64,000 nucleotides of DNA from Flavobacterium sp. LMO8 (GTDB lineage Bacteria > Bacteroidota > Bacteroidia > Flavobacteriales > Flavobacteriaceae): assembly GCF_009495755.1 (NCBI RefSeq), contig NZ_WIBJ01000027.1, positions 239,528-303,527 on the forward strand, given 5' to 3'. This document shows, one piece after another, positions 56,084 through 64,000 of the stretch. Positions within the stretch are counted from its first letter, which is position 1. The number at the start of each line of letters is the position of its first letter. Under the pieces are notes generated by a model. The model was not told the origin of the DNA. It did not search any database and saw only the letters and a list, made by a program, of their open reading frames with translations. Both the position numbers and the translations under genes were made by a program.

Positions 56084-56603
56084 ATAAAATTTCTTCCATT
56101 TCTAATTGCAATTTCAAAGCTTCTTCCCTAGCCTTTGCAGCGAAATCTGTTCCGTTGGAAGCATAAATAATTCCCCTTGAAGAATTGATTAACAAACCTA
56201 CGTTTTTACTCATTCCGTATTTACAAACCTCCGCTAAACTTCCGCCTTGAGCGCCAACACCTGGAACTAGTAAGAAACTATCAGGAACTATTTTTCTAAT
56301 TTCAGTGAAATATCCGGCTTTTGTTGCGCCAACTACATACATTAAATTATGCGCGTTTTTCCAAGGTTTTGACGTTTCTAACACTACTTTGTACAATTCT
56401 TATCCGTTAACATTTTGCGTCTGATACACACAGAATTTGGTAATTCTAACTATGTTGTCTTCTAACCCTAAATCGTATAACAATTCGGTTTGTGAAGGCA
56501 CTAAAGAAACGATACGAACGGGTTGTTTTTCGAGTGTATGTGAAGTTCCTAATTGGTCATTATTAGTAGATACAGATTTATTTTTTATCCAAAAATTTTG
56601 CAA
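56073..56603 (-). pseudogene. Chimeric BtuF::PyrF pseudogene
   Basis: Read on the minus strand from 56603: a short novel N-terminus, then RIVSLVPSQTELLYDLGL...ITKFCV, nearly identical to the BtuF-like protein (one change), then in the same frame QTQNVNG, a TAA stop (56397-56399), and [11 protein letters not shown]... to the C-terminus of PyrF with only a handful of residue changes. PyrF's catalytic DAKRGD half is missing; the phosphate-binding [10 protein letters not shown] is present. The broken product cannot be active. It lies between intact btuF-like and pyrF genes. Confidence 0.9.
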
Positions 56604-57081
56604 TTGACTTGCAATTGGTTACCAACAAATAGCCAATGATTACATTTAAAAAATTAACTGCAAACCAAAAATAATTCGTATCATGGTTGGGAATGCTATA
56701 ATTAGATATTCTTAATTTAAATTCATTGATCAAATCCATTAAAAGGATTGGAAAATTATCAATAACCATAAAACCACCAATAAGTATAATAGCAAATGTA
56801 TAAATAGAATTAGTATTTAAATGACCCAAGATAATTTGGTCATCGTCAAAATTTGCTGTTAGATTCAATTTATTAATAATCCAATCCGTTTGAAATAATA
56901 AAAATAGAAATAAAGCAATCAATAATAAAAAAGATCCAATTATTACAAATAAAAAAGACAACTCTTCTTTATAAATATACAAATTAGAAATATTTTGAGG
57001 AACAAAAGTGAATAAGGAAATTACTAAGGAATACAACCCGAATAATTTAATGATAATTCGAAAAAAATCTCTTTTAGTCAT
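56578..57081 (-). CDS. Four-helix membrane protein of unknown function
   Basis: 167 residues with four hydrophobic helices (about 10-28, 40-64, 92-110, 140-157) and a short loop DWIINKLNLTANFDDDQIIL. Not recognised. It is 5 bases downstream of pyrF and its 3' end overlaps the start of the chimeric pseudogene. Confidence 0.6.
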   Translation of the reverse strand: MTKRDFFRIIIKLFGLYSLVISLFTFVPQNISNLYIYKEELSFLFVIIGSFLLLIALFLFLLFQTDWIINKLNLTANFDDDQIILGHLNTNSIYTFAIILIGGFMVIDNFPILLMDLINEFKLRISNYSIPNHDTNYFWFAVNFLNVIIGYLLVTNCKSIAKFLDKK

Positions 57082-57086
57082 TTTTG

Positions 57087-57899
57087 TTAATTTAAAATTT
57101 GTTCCATTTCTAACTGCAATTTCAACGCTTCTTCCCTAGCCTTTTCAGCGAAATCAGTTCCGTTTGAAGCGTAAATAATCCCTCTTGAAGAATTGATTAA
57201 CAAACCTACATTTTTGCTCATTCCGTATTTGCAAACATCAGCTAAACTTCCGCCTTGAGCGCCAACACCAGGAACTAATAAGAAACTATCAGGAACAATT
57301 TTTCTTATTTCAGTGAAATATTCGGCTTTAGTTGCACCCACTACGTACATTAAATTATGAGCGTTTTTCCAAGATTTTGAAGTTTCCAAAACCACTTTGT
57401 ACAACTCTTTTCCTTCTAAATTTTGGGTTTGAAAATCAAAAGCTCCTTCATTTGAAGTTAATGCCAACATAATCGTGTGCTTGTCCTCAAAAGCTAAAAA
57501 AGGTTCTATCGAATCTTTTCCCATATAAGGCGCCACCGTTACCGAATCAAAATTTAAATCATTGAAAAAAGCTCGAGCATACATCGAAGAAGTATTCCCA
57601 ATATCACCACGTTTTGCATCGGCAATAGTGAAGATTTCTGGATATTTCTCGTTGATATAATTGATTGTTTTTTCTAGCGATTGCCAACCTTTAATGCCAT
57701 AAGCTTCGTAAAAAGCAGTATTTGGCTTGTAGGAAACACATAAATCGTGAGTCGCATCGATAATGGCTTTGTTGAATTCGAAAATTGGATCTTCGGTTTG
57801 TAGTAAATGTTGAGGAATTTTATTTAAATCGACATCCAAACCGATGCATAAAAAAGATTTTTTTGTTTGTATTTGATTAATTAGTTGTTCAGTAGTCAT
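57087..57899 (-). CDS. pyrF: Orotidine 5'-phosphate decarboxylase, type 2
   Basis: About 270 residues from ATG 57899 ([15 protein letters not shown]). Final step of UMP synthesis. [24 protein letters not shown], catalytic [12 protein letters not shown] (about 91-102), [18 protein letters not shown] and [11 protein letters not shown] partial duplicate of the last ~105 residues is at 56073-56396. A CGCAAAG repeat lies between pyrF and prfA. Confidence 0.95.
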   Translation of the reverse strand: MTTEQLINQIQTKKSFLCIGLDVDLNKIPQHLLQTEDPIFEFNKAIIDATHDLCVSYKPNTAFYEAYGIKGWQSLEKTINYINEKYPEIFTIADAKRGDIGNTSSMYARAFFNDLNFDSVTVAPYMGKDSIEPFLAFEDKHTIMLALTSNEGAFDFQTQNLEGKELYKVVLETSKSWKNAHNLMYVVGATKAEYFTEIRKIVPDSFLLVPGVGAQGGSLADVCKYGMSKNVGLLINSSRGIIYASNGTDFAEKAREEALKLQLEMEQILN

Positions 57900-57920
57900 T
57901 TTGTTGTTGATGTTGTTTAA

Positions 57921-57958
57921 ACGCAAAGTTCGCAAAGTTTTTCACAAAGTTCGCAAGG
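57921..57958. repeat. CGCAAAGTT tandem repeat
   Basis: ACGCAAAGTTCGCAAAGTTT then CACAAAGTTCGCAAGG: three degenerate units; same repeat type as the one inside pabB. Confidence 0.65.
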
Positions 57959-58030
57959 ATTTAAAAAAAATGCCAAACAAATTATTGTTTAGCATCTTTT
58001 CTCTTTATTCTATTTACTATTTTCTTTCAT

Positions 58031-59104
58031 TTAGAAAACTTCGTTCTCTTTTAATTTCTCCATGTTGTTTACCAACTGAAGTTCGTCAACAAATTTTTGA
58101 ATTTTTCCGTTCATTACACCGTCCATATCAAAAACGTCTAATCCAATTCTGTGATCGGTTACACGACCTTGTGAATAATTATAAGTTCTAATTTTTGCCG
58201 AACGGTCACCTGAACTCACTTGCGAAGAACGTTTTGTAGCATCTTCTGCTTGTTTGATGGCTAATTCTTTTTCGTACAAACGAGAACGCAATACTTCCAT
58301 TGCTTTATCTTTATTCTTATGTTGCGATTTTTGATCCTGACATTGCGCTACCAATCCAGTTGGAATGTGCGTTAAACGAACCGCAGATTTCGTTGTATTT
58401 ACCGACTGACCTCCAGGACCAGACGAACAGAAAAAGTCTACACGAACATCGTTCATATCAATTTGTACATCAAACTCTTCTGCTTCTGGTAAAACCATTA
58501 CCGTTGCAGCCGAAGTATGCACACGACCTTGTGTTTCTGTTTGAGGCACACGTTGCACACGGTGTACTCCTGCTTCAAATTTTAATGTTCCGTATACATC
58601 TTCACCAGTAACTTCAAAAATTACCTCTTTAAAACCACCAGATGTTCCTTCACTAACGTCTACAACAGAAGTTCTCCAACCGCGAGCTTCGCAATATTTA
58701 GTATACATACGGAATAAATCTCCTGCAAAAATAGAAGCTTCATCTCCACCAGTACCCGCACGAATTTCCACCATTACGTTTTTAGCATCTTCTGGATCTT
58801 TAGGAATCAACATGAATTTGATTTCTTCTTCGAGTTGTGGCAAACGTTCTTTAGCTTCGTCTAATTGCATTTTAGCCATTTCTACCATTTCGGCATCAGA
58901 ACCATCAGCAATAATTTCATTCGCTTCTTTTATATTTCCGTCAAGCGTAATATACTCTTCACGTTTTTCAACTAAACCTTTAAGGTCTTTGTATTCTTTA
59001 TTAAGTTGTACGTAACGCTTTTGATCGGCAATAACATCAGGCTGAATAATTAAGTCTGAAATTTCGTCAAAACGTTGTTTTACATATTGTAATCTATCTA
59101 ACAT
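58031..59104 (-). CDS. prfA: Peptide chain release factor 1
   Basis: 357 residues. Release of nascent chains at UAA/UAG. GGQ catalytic motif in [12 protein letters not shown], followed by [28 protein letters not shown]-terminal helical domain and [14 protein letters not shown]. Full length with ATG 59104. Confidence 0.95.
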   Translation of the reverse strand: MLDRLQYVKQRFDEISDLIIQPDVIADQKRYVQLNKEYKDLKGLVEKREEYITLDGNIKEANEIIADGSDAEMVEMAKMQLDEAKERLPQLEEEIKFMLIPKDPEDAKNVMVEIRAGTGGDEASIFAGDLFRMYTKYCEARGWRTSVVDVSEGTSGGFKEVIFEVTGEDVYGTLKFEAGVHRVQRVPQTETQGRVHTSAATVMVLPEAEEFDVQIDMNDVRVDFFCSSGPGGQSVNTTKSAVRLTHIPTGLVAQCQDQKSQHKNKDKAMEVLRSRLYEKELAIKQAEDATKRSSQVSSGDRSAKIRTYNYSQGRVTDHRIGLDVFDMDGVMNGKIQKFVDELQLVNNMEKLKENEVF

Positions 59105-59213
59105 AACTGTTATTTATTTTGGAGTGCAAAGTTACAATTTTAGTTTAAAGTTTAAAAATTTAAGTGTTTAAAAGTTTTACTCGTGAAAATCAAATCTTTA
59201 AAATTTTTATTTA

Positions 59214-59291
59214 AATTTAATCTAAATAAACTTTGTGAATTCATTTTGACTTTTTACATTTGTATCGTTATTTTAATTTAATCTAAATAAA
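59214..59291 (+). promoter_or_regulatory. Promoter flanked by two identical 17-bp repeats (Fur-like site candidates)
   Basis: AATTTAATCTAAATAAA occurs at 59214-59230 and again at 59275-59291, the latter ending two bases before the start codon. Between them is an exact promoter: TTTG 59232-59235, 19-nt spacer, TACATTTG 59255-59262. Upstream of a siderophore receptor, operators for an iron regulator are the natural reading. Confidence 0.6.
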
Positions 59292-59292
59292 A

Positions 59293-61437
59293 ATGAATAA
59301 AATAGTATTAACAACACTTTTGTTGTCATCGCTACTAGGTTTTAGTCAAGAAAAAGCGGATTCAACAAAAGTTTTAAAAGAAGTTACCGTTGAAGGCACG
59401 AGAGAAAACAAGTACAAAAAAGAAAGCAGTACTACTGTTTCTAAAATGCCTTTAAAGGATATCGAAAATCCGCAAGTGTACAATTCAATTCCAGCTAATC
59501 TTTTAAAAGAACAAGTGGTTACCAACTTTAACGATGCGCTTAAAAATGCAACTGGTGTAACTAGACTTTGGGAATCTACTGGTCGTAATGGCGATGGTGC
59601 AGAATATTACTCCATGCGAGGTTTTTCGGTTCAACCAACGATGACAAACGGTTTACCATCCTTAACCAACACAACAATCGACCCAATTAACATCGACAAC
59701 ATTGAAGTAATCAAAGGGCCATCTGGAACATTGTTTGGAAGTAGCGTTATTTCGTATGGTGGATTAATTAATGTGGTGACTAAAAAACCGCATCAAATGT
59801 TTGGTGGTGAAATCAGCTACAACAACGGAACGTATGGCAGCAATCGTGTTACCGCAGATGTAAACCTTCCTCTTAATGAGAAAGCCGCTGTTCGAATTAA
59901 TTCCGCTTACACCACAGAAGAATCGTTTCAAGATGCTGGATTTTCGAATAACTACTTTTTAGCGCCTTCTATAAAATATGAAGTTAGTGATAAATTGACT
60001 TTCTTAGTAAACACAGAATTTTACAAAAATACCTCAGCAAAATCGAGCATGATTTTCTTGAGTCGTTACGCTCCTCTTTCATTTGATTCAATGGAATTGT
60101 TTGACAGAAATTACAAAAGATCTTTTACTTCGAATGATTTAACCATGAACAACAATTCGTTCAATATGCAAATGCAAACGTTGTATAAATTATCGAACAA
60201 TTGGACTTCGCAAACAGTTTTATCTAAAAGTTCTACCAAAACAAACGGATATTATCAGTATTTATGGGATTCTGCTAATGGCGACGAATTCACAAGATTC
60301 ATTTCTAAAGCCGATGGAACGTTTTACACCACTGACATCCAACAAAATTTCATAGGCGATTTTAAAATCGGAAACATGAGAAACCGTTTGGTTGCAGGAT
60401 TGGATTATTACAATTCGAGATTGATTAACGGTGGTTCGGGTTGGGTTTCTAACGGAGTTGTTTCATTAGTTAACGGAACAGATAGTGGAGTTTTAACGCA
60501 AGCAGGAACTGACGCTCTTTTAACCGGAAGTTTTGCAGGAAACACAGAAGCCAACCAAGAAATTATGAGTGCTTATGTTTCAGATGTATTGAATATTACC
60601 AATAAATTATCGGTTATGGCAAGTTTACGTTTGGATTATTTTGACGGAAAAACTTCGCAATATGATGGCGTAGAAACAAAAGGACAAGTAGCTTTATCTC
60701 CAAAATTTGGGGCTGTCTATCAAATCGTAGAAAATAAAGTTTCTGTTTTTGGTAATTACATGAATGGATTCCAAAACGTAGCTCCAACAACGGTTGCAGA
60801 TATCGACGGAAGCAATCCAAGAACCAAAGAATTTGATCCAGAACAAGCCAATCAAATTGAAGTGGGTTTGAAAACAAGCTTGTACAAAGACATTATTTCG
60901 GCATCGGTAAGTTATTATGACATTCGTGTGAAAGACCGCGTAATTACGGATCCAAACAACATCAACAACTCCATTCAAGGTGGTGAAGTAGAGAGCAAAG
61001 GTGTTGAAGTAAGCATTGTTGCCAATCCAATTAAAGGATTAAATGTTATTGCAGGTTTCAGTCACAATGATGCAGAAGTTACGAAAGAATCTCCTGGCGA
61101 TGGTTATTTAGGCTTACGTCCTGAAGAAGCTGGTCCAGAAACGTTAGTAAATTTTTGGGCAAATTATACCGTAACAAATGGACAATTAAAAGGTTTCGGA
61201 ATTGGCTTTGGTGGCAACTATGCTAGCGAATACAAAACTTTGAACAGAGCTACTACTGGAACTTTCGCTTTACCTGATTACACTGTTTTAAATTCGGCTT
61301 TATCGTATGAAAACGACAAGTTTAACGTATCCTTAAAATTGAATAATTTATTAAACGAAAAATATTATTCGGGTTGGTCAACCGTTACTCCGCAACGTTT
61401 ACGAAGCATTACGGCTGGTGTTACATACAAATTTTAA
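59293..61437 (+). CDS. TonB-dependent siderophore receptor
   Basis: 714 residues, FhuA/FpvA-like. Signal peptide to GFSQ, a TonB-box-like KEVTVEG, plug with ATGVTRLWESTGRNGDGAEYYSMRGFSVQPTMTNGLPS, PINIDNIEVIKGPSGTLFG and GGLINVVTKKP, then the barrel ending in TAGVTYKF. It imports ferric siderophores. Followed by a PepSY membrane protein gene and a DUF6686-like gene; probable iron control by the repeats upstream. Confidence 0.92.
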   Translation: MNKIVLTTLLLSSLLGFSQEKADSTKVLKEVTVEGTRENKYKKESSTTVSKMPLKDIENPQVYNSIPANLLKEQVVTNFNDALKNATGVTRLWESTGRNGDGAEYYSMRGFSVQPTMTNGLPSLTNTTIDPINIDNIEVIKGPSGTLFGSSVISYGGLINVVTKKPHQMFGGEISYNNGTYGSNRVTADVNLPLNEKAAVRINSAYTTEESFQDAGFSNNYFLAPSIKYEVSDKLTFLVNTEFYKNTSAKSSMIFLSRYAPLSFDSMELFDRNYKRSFTSNDLTMNNNSFNMQMQTLYKLSNNWTSQTVLSKSSTKTNGYYQYLWDSANGDEFTRFISKADGTFYTTDIQQNFIGDFKIGNMRNRLVAGLDYYNSRLINGGSGWVSNGVVSLVNGTDSGVLTQAGTDALLTGSFAGNTEANQEIMSAYVSDVLNITNKLSVMASLRLDYFDGKTSQYDGVETKGQVALSPKFGAVYQIVENKVSVFGNYMNGFQNVAPTTVADIDGSNPRTKEFDPEQANQIEVGLKTSLYKDIISASVSYYDIRVKDRVITDPNNINNSIQGGEVESKGVEVSIVANPIKGLNVIAGFSHNDAEVTKESPGDGYLGLRPEEAGPETLVNFWANYTVTNGQLKGFGIGFGGNYASEYKTLNRATTGTFALPDYTVLNSALSYENDKFNVSLKLNNLLNEKYYSGWSTVTPQRLRSITAGVTYKF

Positions 61438-61463
61438 GTTTATTTTCTGTTTAGTTTAAAGTA

Positions 61464-61491
61464 AGCTCCTCATTTCGGTGGGGAGTTTTTA
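61464..61491 (+). terminator. Rho-independent terminator
   Basis: CTCCTC (61466-61471) / GGGGAG (61480-61485) with TTTTT; between the receptor and PepSY genes, so read-through must be partial if they form one operon. Confidence 0.65.
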
Positions 61492-61501
61492 TCGTAGTCA
61501 C

Positions 61502-62674
61502 ATGCAAAAATCAAGTTTCAAAAAAGGCATTCGAAAACTACATCTTTGGTTAGGTTTATCAACCGGTTTAATCGTTTTTATCATTTCGATTACGGGTGCG
61601 ATTTATGTATTTCAAGAAGAAATCACCAATTCCCTTCGAAAAGATGCTATTTATCATCACGAATCGAATATCACCAACAAACAACCGCTTTCGCTTAAAG
61701 TGTTAGAGCAAAAAGTAGATGTGTTTACCAATGAAAAATATCCGATTCACTGGGTAACGGTTCCAATTGATAAAAGCCGAAGCTACATTTTCTATTACTA
61801 CGAAAGAAATCCAGAAGGTTGGAATTTTTATGAAGAATATGTAGTTTACAAATCGGTTTATGTGAATCCGTTTACGGGCGAAATTCGTGGTGTTTATAAT
61901 GAAACGACTGATTTTTTTAATATCATCAAATCGATTCACTTTAGTTTTATGCTGAAAACCGATTGGGGAACGTATGTTTGTGGTATTCCGACATTGATTT
62001 TTGTTTTCATGCTGATTTCGGGCATTATTTTGTGGTGGCCAAAAAACAAAAACGCCAGAAAACAACGCTTTGCTTTCAAATGGAAAAATGTAAAAAGTTG
62101 GAAACGTAAAAATTATGACTTACATAATGTTTTAGGATTTTATGTTTCTTCATTAGCTTTTGTGGTTGCCTTTACGGGATTATTTTATGCGTTTTTCTTC
62201 ATTCAAGCGATTTTATACTTTGTATTTTCGGGCGGAAGCACAACGTATCCTGATTTTTCGCACATTACAACCAAAGCACCTATCGAAATACGAAACGAAC
62301 ATACGTTGGATAAAATTGGAAAAAAAGTCGAGGAATTATATCCTGATGCGTTTCAATACAGTTTGGATTTTGGTTACGAACATTTAGACGACCACGAACA
62401 TCCGAATTATGATGTGTTTGTGAAGCAACTCTCCTACTCGTATCATGTGAATCACAGTTTGATTTTTGATGAAAATTCGGGAGAATTATTGCACCAACAT
62501 TCGCACAAAGACAAAAACTTAGGTGAAAAAGCAGTGGCTGCAAATTACGATATTCACATTGGCGCCATTTTTGGAATTTGGAGCAAGATTGTAGCGTTGC
62601 TAATTAGTTTAGTTTGTGCGTCATTACCGGTTACCGGATTCTTTATTTGGTGGGGAAAACGAAATAAAAAATAA
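61502..62674 (+). CDS. PepSY-associated TM helix protein (iron-uptake reductase-like)
   Basis: About 390 residues from ATG 61502. Four membrane helices: after KLHLWLGLSTGLIVFIISITGAIYVF (about 10-35), TYVCGIPTLIFVFMLISGIILWWP, SSLAFVVAFTGLFYAFFF and VALLISLVCASLPVTGFFIWWGK; PepSY regions between them. His residues near helix ends (KLHLWLG, HFSFM, YDIHIGAIFG) may bind haem. This family accompanies siderophore receptors and is thought to help reduce ferric siderophores. Confidence 0.88.
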   Translation: MQKSSFKKGIRKLHLWLGLSTGLIVFIISITGAIYVFQEEITNSLRKDAIYHHESNITNKQPLSLKVLEQKVDVFTNEKYPIHWVTVPIDKSRSYIFYYYERNPEGWNFYEEYVVYKSVYVNPFTGEIRGVYNETTDFFNIIKSIHFSFMLKTDWGTYVCGIPTLIFVFMLISGIILWWPKNKNARKQRFAFKWKNVKSWKRKNYDLHNVLGFYVSSLAFVVAFTGLFYAFFFIQAILYFVFSGGSTTYPDFSHITTKAPIEIRNEHTLDKIGKKVEELYPDAFQYSLDFGYEHLDDHEHPNYDVFVKQLSYSYHVNHSLIFDENSGELLHQHSHKDKNLGEKAVAANYDIHIGAIFGIWSKIVALLISLVCASLPVTGFFIWWGKRNKK

Positions 62675-62678
62675 AAGG

Positions 62679-63026
62679 ATGTGTTGCAATTATTCCATTT
62701 TAAAACAAACCCATAACGGTATGCTGATTTTCTTGAAAGGATGTGGCAATTACCAATTAACCTTCAACAACCTAAACTTTAGCCTTACCGAAGATGAATT
62801 AATTGGGTTTGCAAATTACCTAAAACGCATTGATATCGACTATTGGAAAAAGGAATACGAACACTCCATTTACAAAAAGAAAATCCCTATTCCTACATTG
62901 CAAAGCAATTTCATTATTCTTATTAACCGATTGGAATTGTACGAATTGCTGTTACTTCTCAACTTCGAAAACACAAACGAAATGTTAAGTTATAACGATT
63001 TGAAAAATGAAATATGTTGGAATTGA
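62679..63026 (+). CDS. Small conserved protein, DUF6686-like
   Basis: 115 residues from ATG 62679 (MCCNYSILKQTHNG), 4 bases after the PepSY stop and preceded by AAAAGGA. N-terminal CC pair and a further Cys in LKGCGNYQL. I recall such proteins (DUF6686) beside siderophore receptor/PepSY genes in Bacteroidota; the role is unknown, with an iron connection inferred from context. Confidence 0.65.
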   Translation: MCCNYSILKQTHNGMLIFLKGCGNYQLTFNNLNFSLTEDELIGFANYLKRIDIDYWKKEYEHSIYKKKIPIPTLQSNFIILINRLELYELLLLLNFENTNEMLSYNDLKNEICWN

Positions 63027-63031
63027 AAAAA

Positions 63032-63058
63032 TAGGTTCACGAAAGTGAGCCTTTTTTG
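63032..63058 (+). terminator. Rho-independent terminator
   Basis: AGGTTCAC (63033-63040) - GAAA - GTGAGCCT (63045-63052) with one G-U pair, then a T run; ends the PepSY/DUF6686 transcript. Confidence 0.85.
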
Positions 63059-63138
63059 TTTTATGAATTATAAATATTTTTTTATATTTGTTATTAATTA
63101 TAAAAACGAAATAAAAACATGTAAAACTTTCGCCAATC

Positions 63139-63195
63139 TTGCCTACACGGTATAAAAGTAGTCGGAAAGTTTCGCATATAAACGAGTTGGCAATA
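63139..63195. repeat. Left flank element of PliI gene
   Basis: TTGCCTACACG (63139-63149) and CGAGTTGGCAA (63183-63193) are imperfect inverted ends (9 of 11). The internal GGTATAAAAGTAGT matches the downstream element (63883-63892 GGTATAAAAG). GTTGGCAATA (63186-63195) is the exact complement of 63871-63880. Confidence 0.65.
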
Positions 63196-63212
63196 ATTAA
63201 AAAACAATAAAA

Positions 63213-63866
63213 ATGAAACACTTAAAAAAAGTCTTAATAACCCTAGTTGTAGCATCAACTATAATCGCCTGTAAGAACGAAAAGGAAAAACAGAATTCAG
63301 AACCAATCGAAAATAACGCTGATTTAAGCACGGAAAAGCCTATTGCTGAGGATCAAAAAATTGGATTTCAAAAAACCTTGAGCTTACAGAACATAACATT
63401 TGAAATAAAAGCGAGTGGAGAAGGATCTATTCAGCAGCTTTCCATTCAACCAGAAGGTTTGGAAATAGATAATCAAAAAATAACTCTTGAAATAGAAGGA
63501 CAAGTTACCAATGCAGAAATTGAAGATTTAAATTCGGATGGATCTCCAGAAATCTTGATTTACATCGTTTCAGCAGGAAGTGGTAGTTATGGAAACGTCA
63601 TTGGTTATTCCGTGAATAATAGAAAATCAATGAGTCAAATTTACTTCCCTGACTTATTTGATAACAAAGAAGCTAGCAGTGGCTATATGGGGCACGATGA
63701 ATTTGCTATTATGGAGACCACTTTAGTAAGAAGATTTCCAGTTTACAATGAGGGTGATACAAATAACAATCCAACAGGAGGTTTACGTCAAATAGGATAT
63801 AAATTAAAAGACGGTGAAGCATCCAGAGTTTTTGAAATAGGTAAAATATATGATTTTGATCAATAA
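63213..63866 (+). CDS. PliI-like inhibitor of I-type lysozyme, lipoprotein
   Basis: 217 residues. Lipobox STIIAC; acidic linker; C-terminal domain from about 50: FQKTLSLQNITFEIKASGEGSIQ, IEDLNSDGSPEILIYIVSAGSGSYGNVIGYSVNNRKSMSQIYFP, GYMGHDEFAIMETTLVRRFPVY. The SGSYG block and these surroundings match the PliI family, which binds invertebrate-type lysozymes in the periplasm. Assignment is by pattern. The gene is bracketed by homologous repeat elements, like a cassette. Confidence 0.65.
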   Translation: MKHLKKVLITLVVASTIIACKNEKEKQNSEPIENNADLSTEKPIAEDQKIGFQKTLSLQNITFEIKASGEGSIQQLSIQPEGLEIDNQKITLEIEGQVTNAEIEDLNSDGSPEILIYIVSAGSGSYGNVIGYSVNNRKSMSQIYFPDLFDNKEASSGYMGHDEFAIMETTLVRRFPVYNEGDTNNNPTGGLRQIGYKLKDGEASRVFEIGKIYDFDQ

Positions 63867-63870
63867 AAAC

Positions 63871-64000
63871 TATTGCCAACAAGGTATAAAAGCAATAGCG
63901 GTTTGGGAGTAATCTCAAACCGCTTTTTGCTTTTAATTAAGTATCTTGTTTTCGAAAAGGTAGTAGCTTTTAGACCGCTACTGCTCTTATACTAACCGTT
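63871..64000. repeat. Right flank element of PliI gene
   Basis: Starts with TATTGCCAAC, exact complement of 63186-63195. It contains the hairpin AGCGGTTTG/CAAACCGCT (63897-63905/63916-63924, then TTTTT), which also works as a terminator, and AGTAGC/GCTACT. It ends at the window edge in TATACTAACCGTT, possibly the start of a further element. Confidence 0.6.

Noticed and set aside
63139..64000. True integron gene cassette with canonical attC
   Set aside because: The core is GTTGGC, not GTTRRRY, the right boundary lies outside the window, and no IntI-type integrase is present; kept only as cassette-like.

Overview
The window looks like a chromosomal segment of a Flavobacterium-like member of the Bacteroidota. 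It is AT-rich. Many genes are preceded by the Bacteroidota-type promoter TTG/TTTG - about 19 nt - TAnnTTTG. Several starts have a TAAAA-like ribosome-binding stretch rather than a strong Shine-Dalgarno. Two proteins carry C-terminal T9SS sorting domains, and there are TonB-dependent receptors, DUF4249/DUF4349 lipoproteins and short lipoprotein signal peptides. No phage, transposase, integrase gene or CRISPR array was seen; most of the window is housekeeping chromosome with small accessory insertions.

Layout. 1-9.4 kb: SET-domain protein, YifB/ComM-like ATPase, a GNAT plus ornithine/alanine racemase-like pair, then a minus-strand run dsbD-tilS-lipoprotein hydrolase-pabB. 9.6-16.7 kb: DUF4349 lipoprotein, a transglutaminase-like secreted protein, lpd, and a sulfur-amino-acid module (Lrp regulator divergent from a methionine gamma-lyase-like enzyme, followed by an NhaC-family carrier). 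16.8-20.5 kb: peroxide defence (katG, 2-Cys peroxiredoxin, CGNC thioredoxin, small DUF6952-like protein). 20.7-22.4 kb: secreted T9SS lipase. 22.5-25.7 kb: arsenic operon (arsR, Cys-tailed DUF6428-like protein, SAM methyltransferase, ArsC/LMW-PTP, ACR3). 25.8-37 kb: rpsA, TlpA-type lipoproteins, tRNA-Tyr, HAD hydrolase, RNase Z, pyrB, pyrR, ABC-F ATPase, FSA-type transaldolase. 37-41 kb: SDR, dipeptide epimerase, SRP RNA divergent from a glutaminyl cyclase, tRNA-Arg. 41-51.4 kb: TonB receptor/DUF4249 pair, thiamine pyrophosphokinase, L,D-transpeptidase, uvrB and small conserved proteins. 51.5-64 kb: accessory membrane protein, alpha/beta hydrolase, BtuF-like protein, T9SS C25-like protein, a BtuF::PyrF chimeric pseudogene, pyrF, prfA, a siderophore-receptor/PepSY/DUF6686 module and a PliI-type lysozyme inhibitor at the right edge.

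Most notable observations. (1) At 56073-56603 a broken gene joins the N-terminal part of the BtuF-like gene in frame to the C-terminal half of pyrF, with one stop codon at the joint. It lies between intact copies of both parents, as expected from an ancestral tandem duplication or recombination with related DNA. (2) Accessory genes (PliI inhibitor, membrane protein at 51497, possibly the transglutaminase-like gene) are flanked by inverted GTTRGCARTA-like motifs. The PliI gene sits between two homologous elements, an arrangement resembling gene cassettes but with no integrase in view. (3) A short intergenic-type repeat is embedded in frame in pabB. (4) Two identical 17-bp repeats flank the promoter of the siderophore receptor. 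(5) Structured leaders and long perfect inverted repeats occur at several gene ends.
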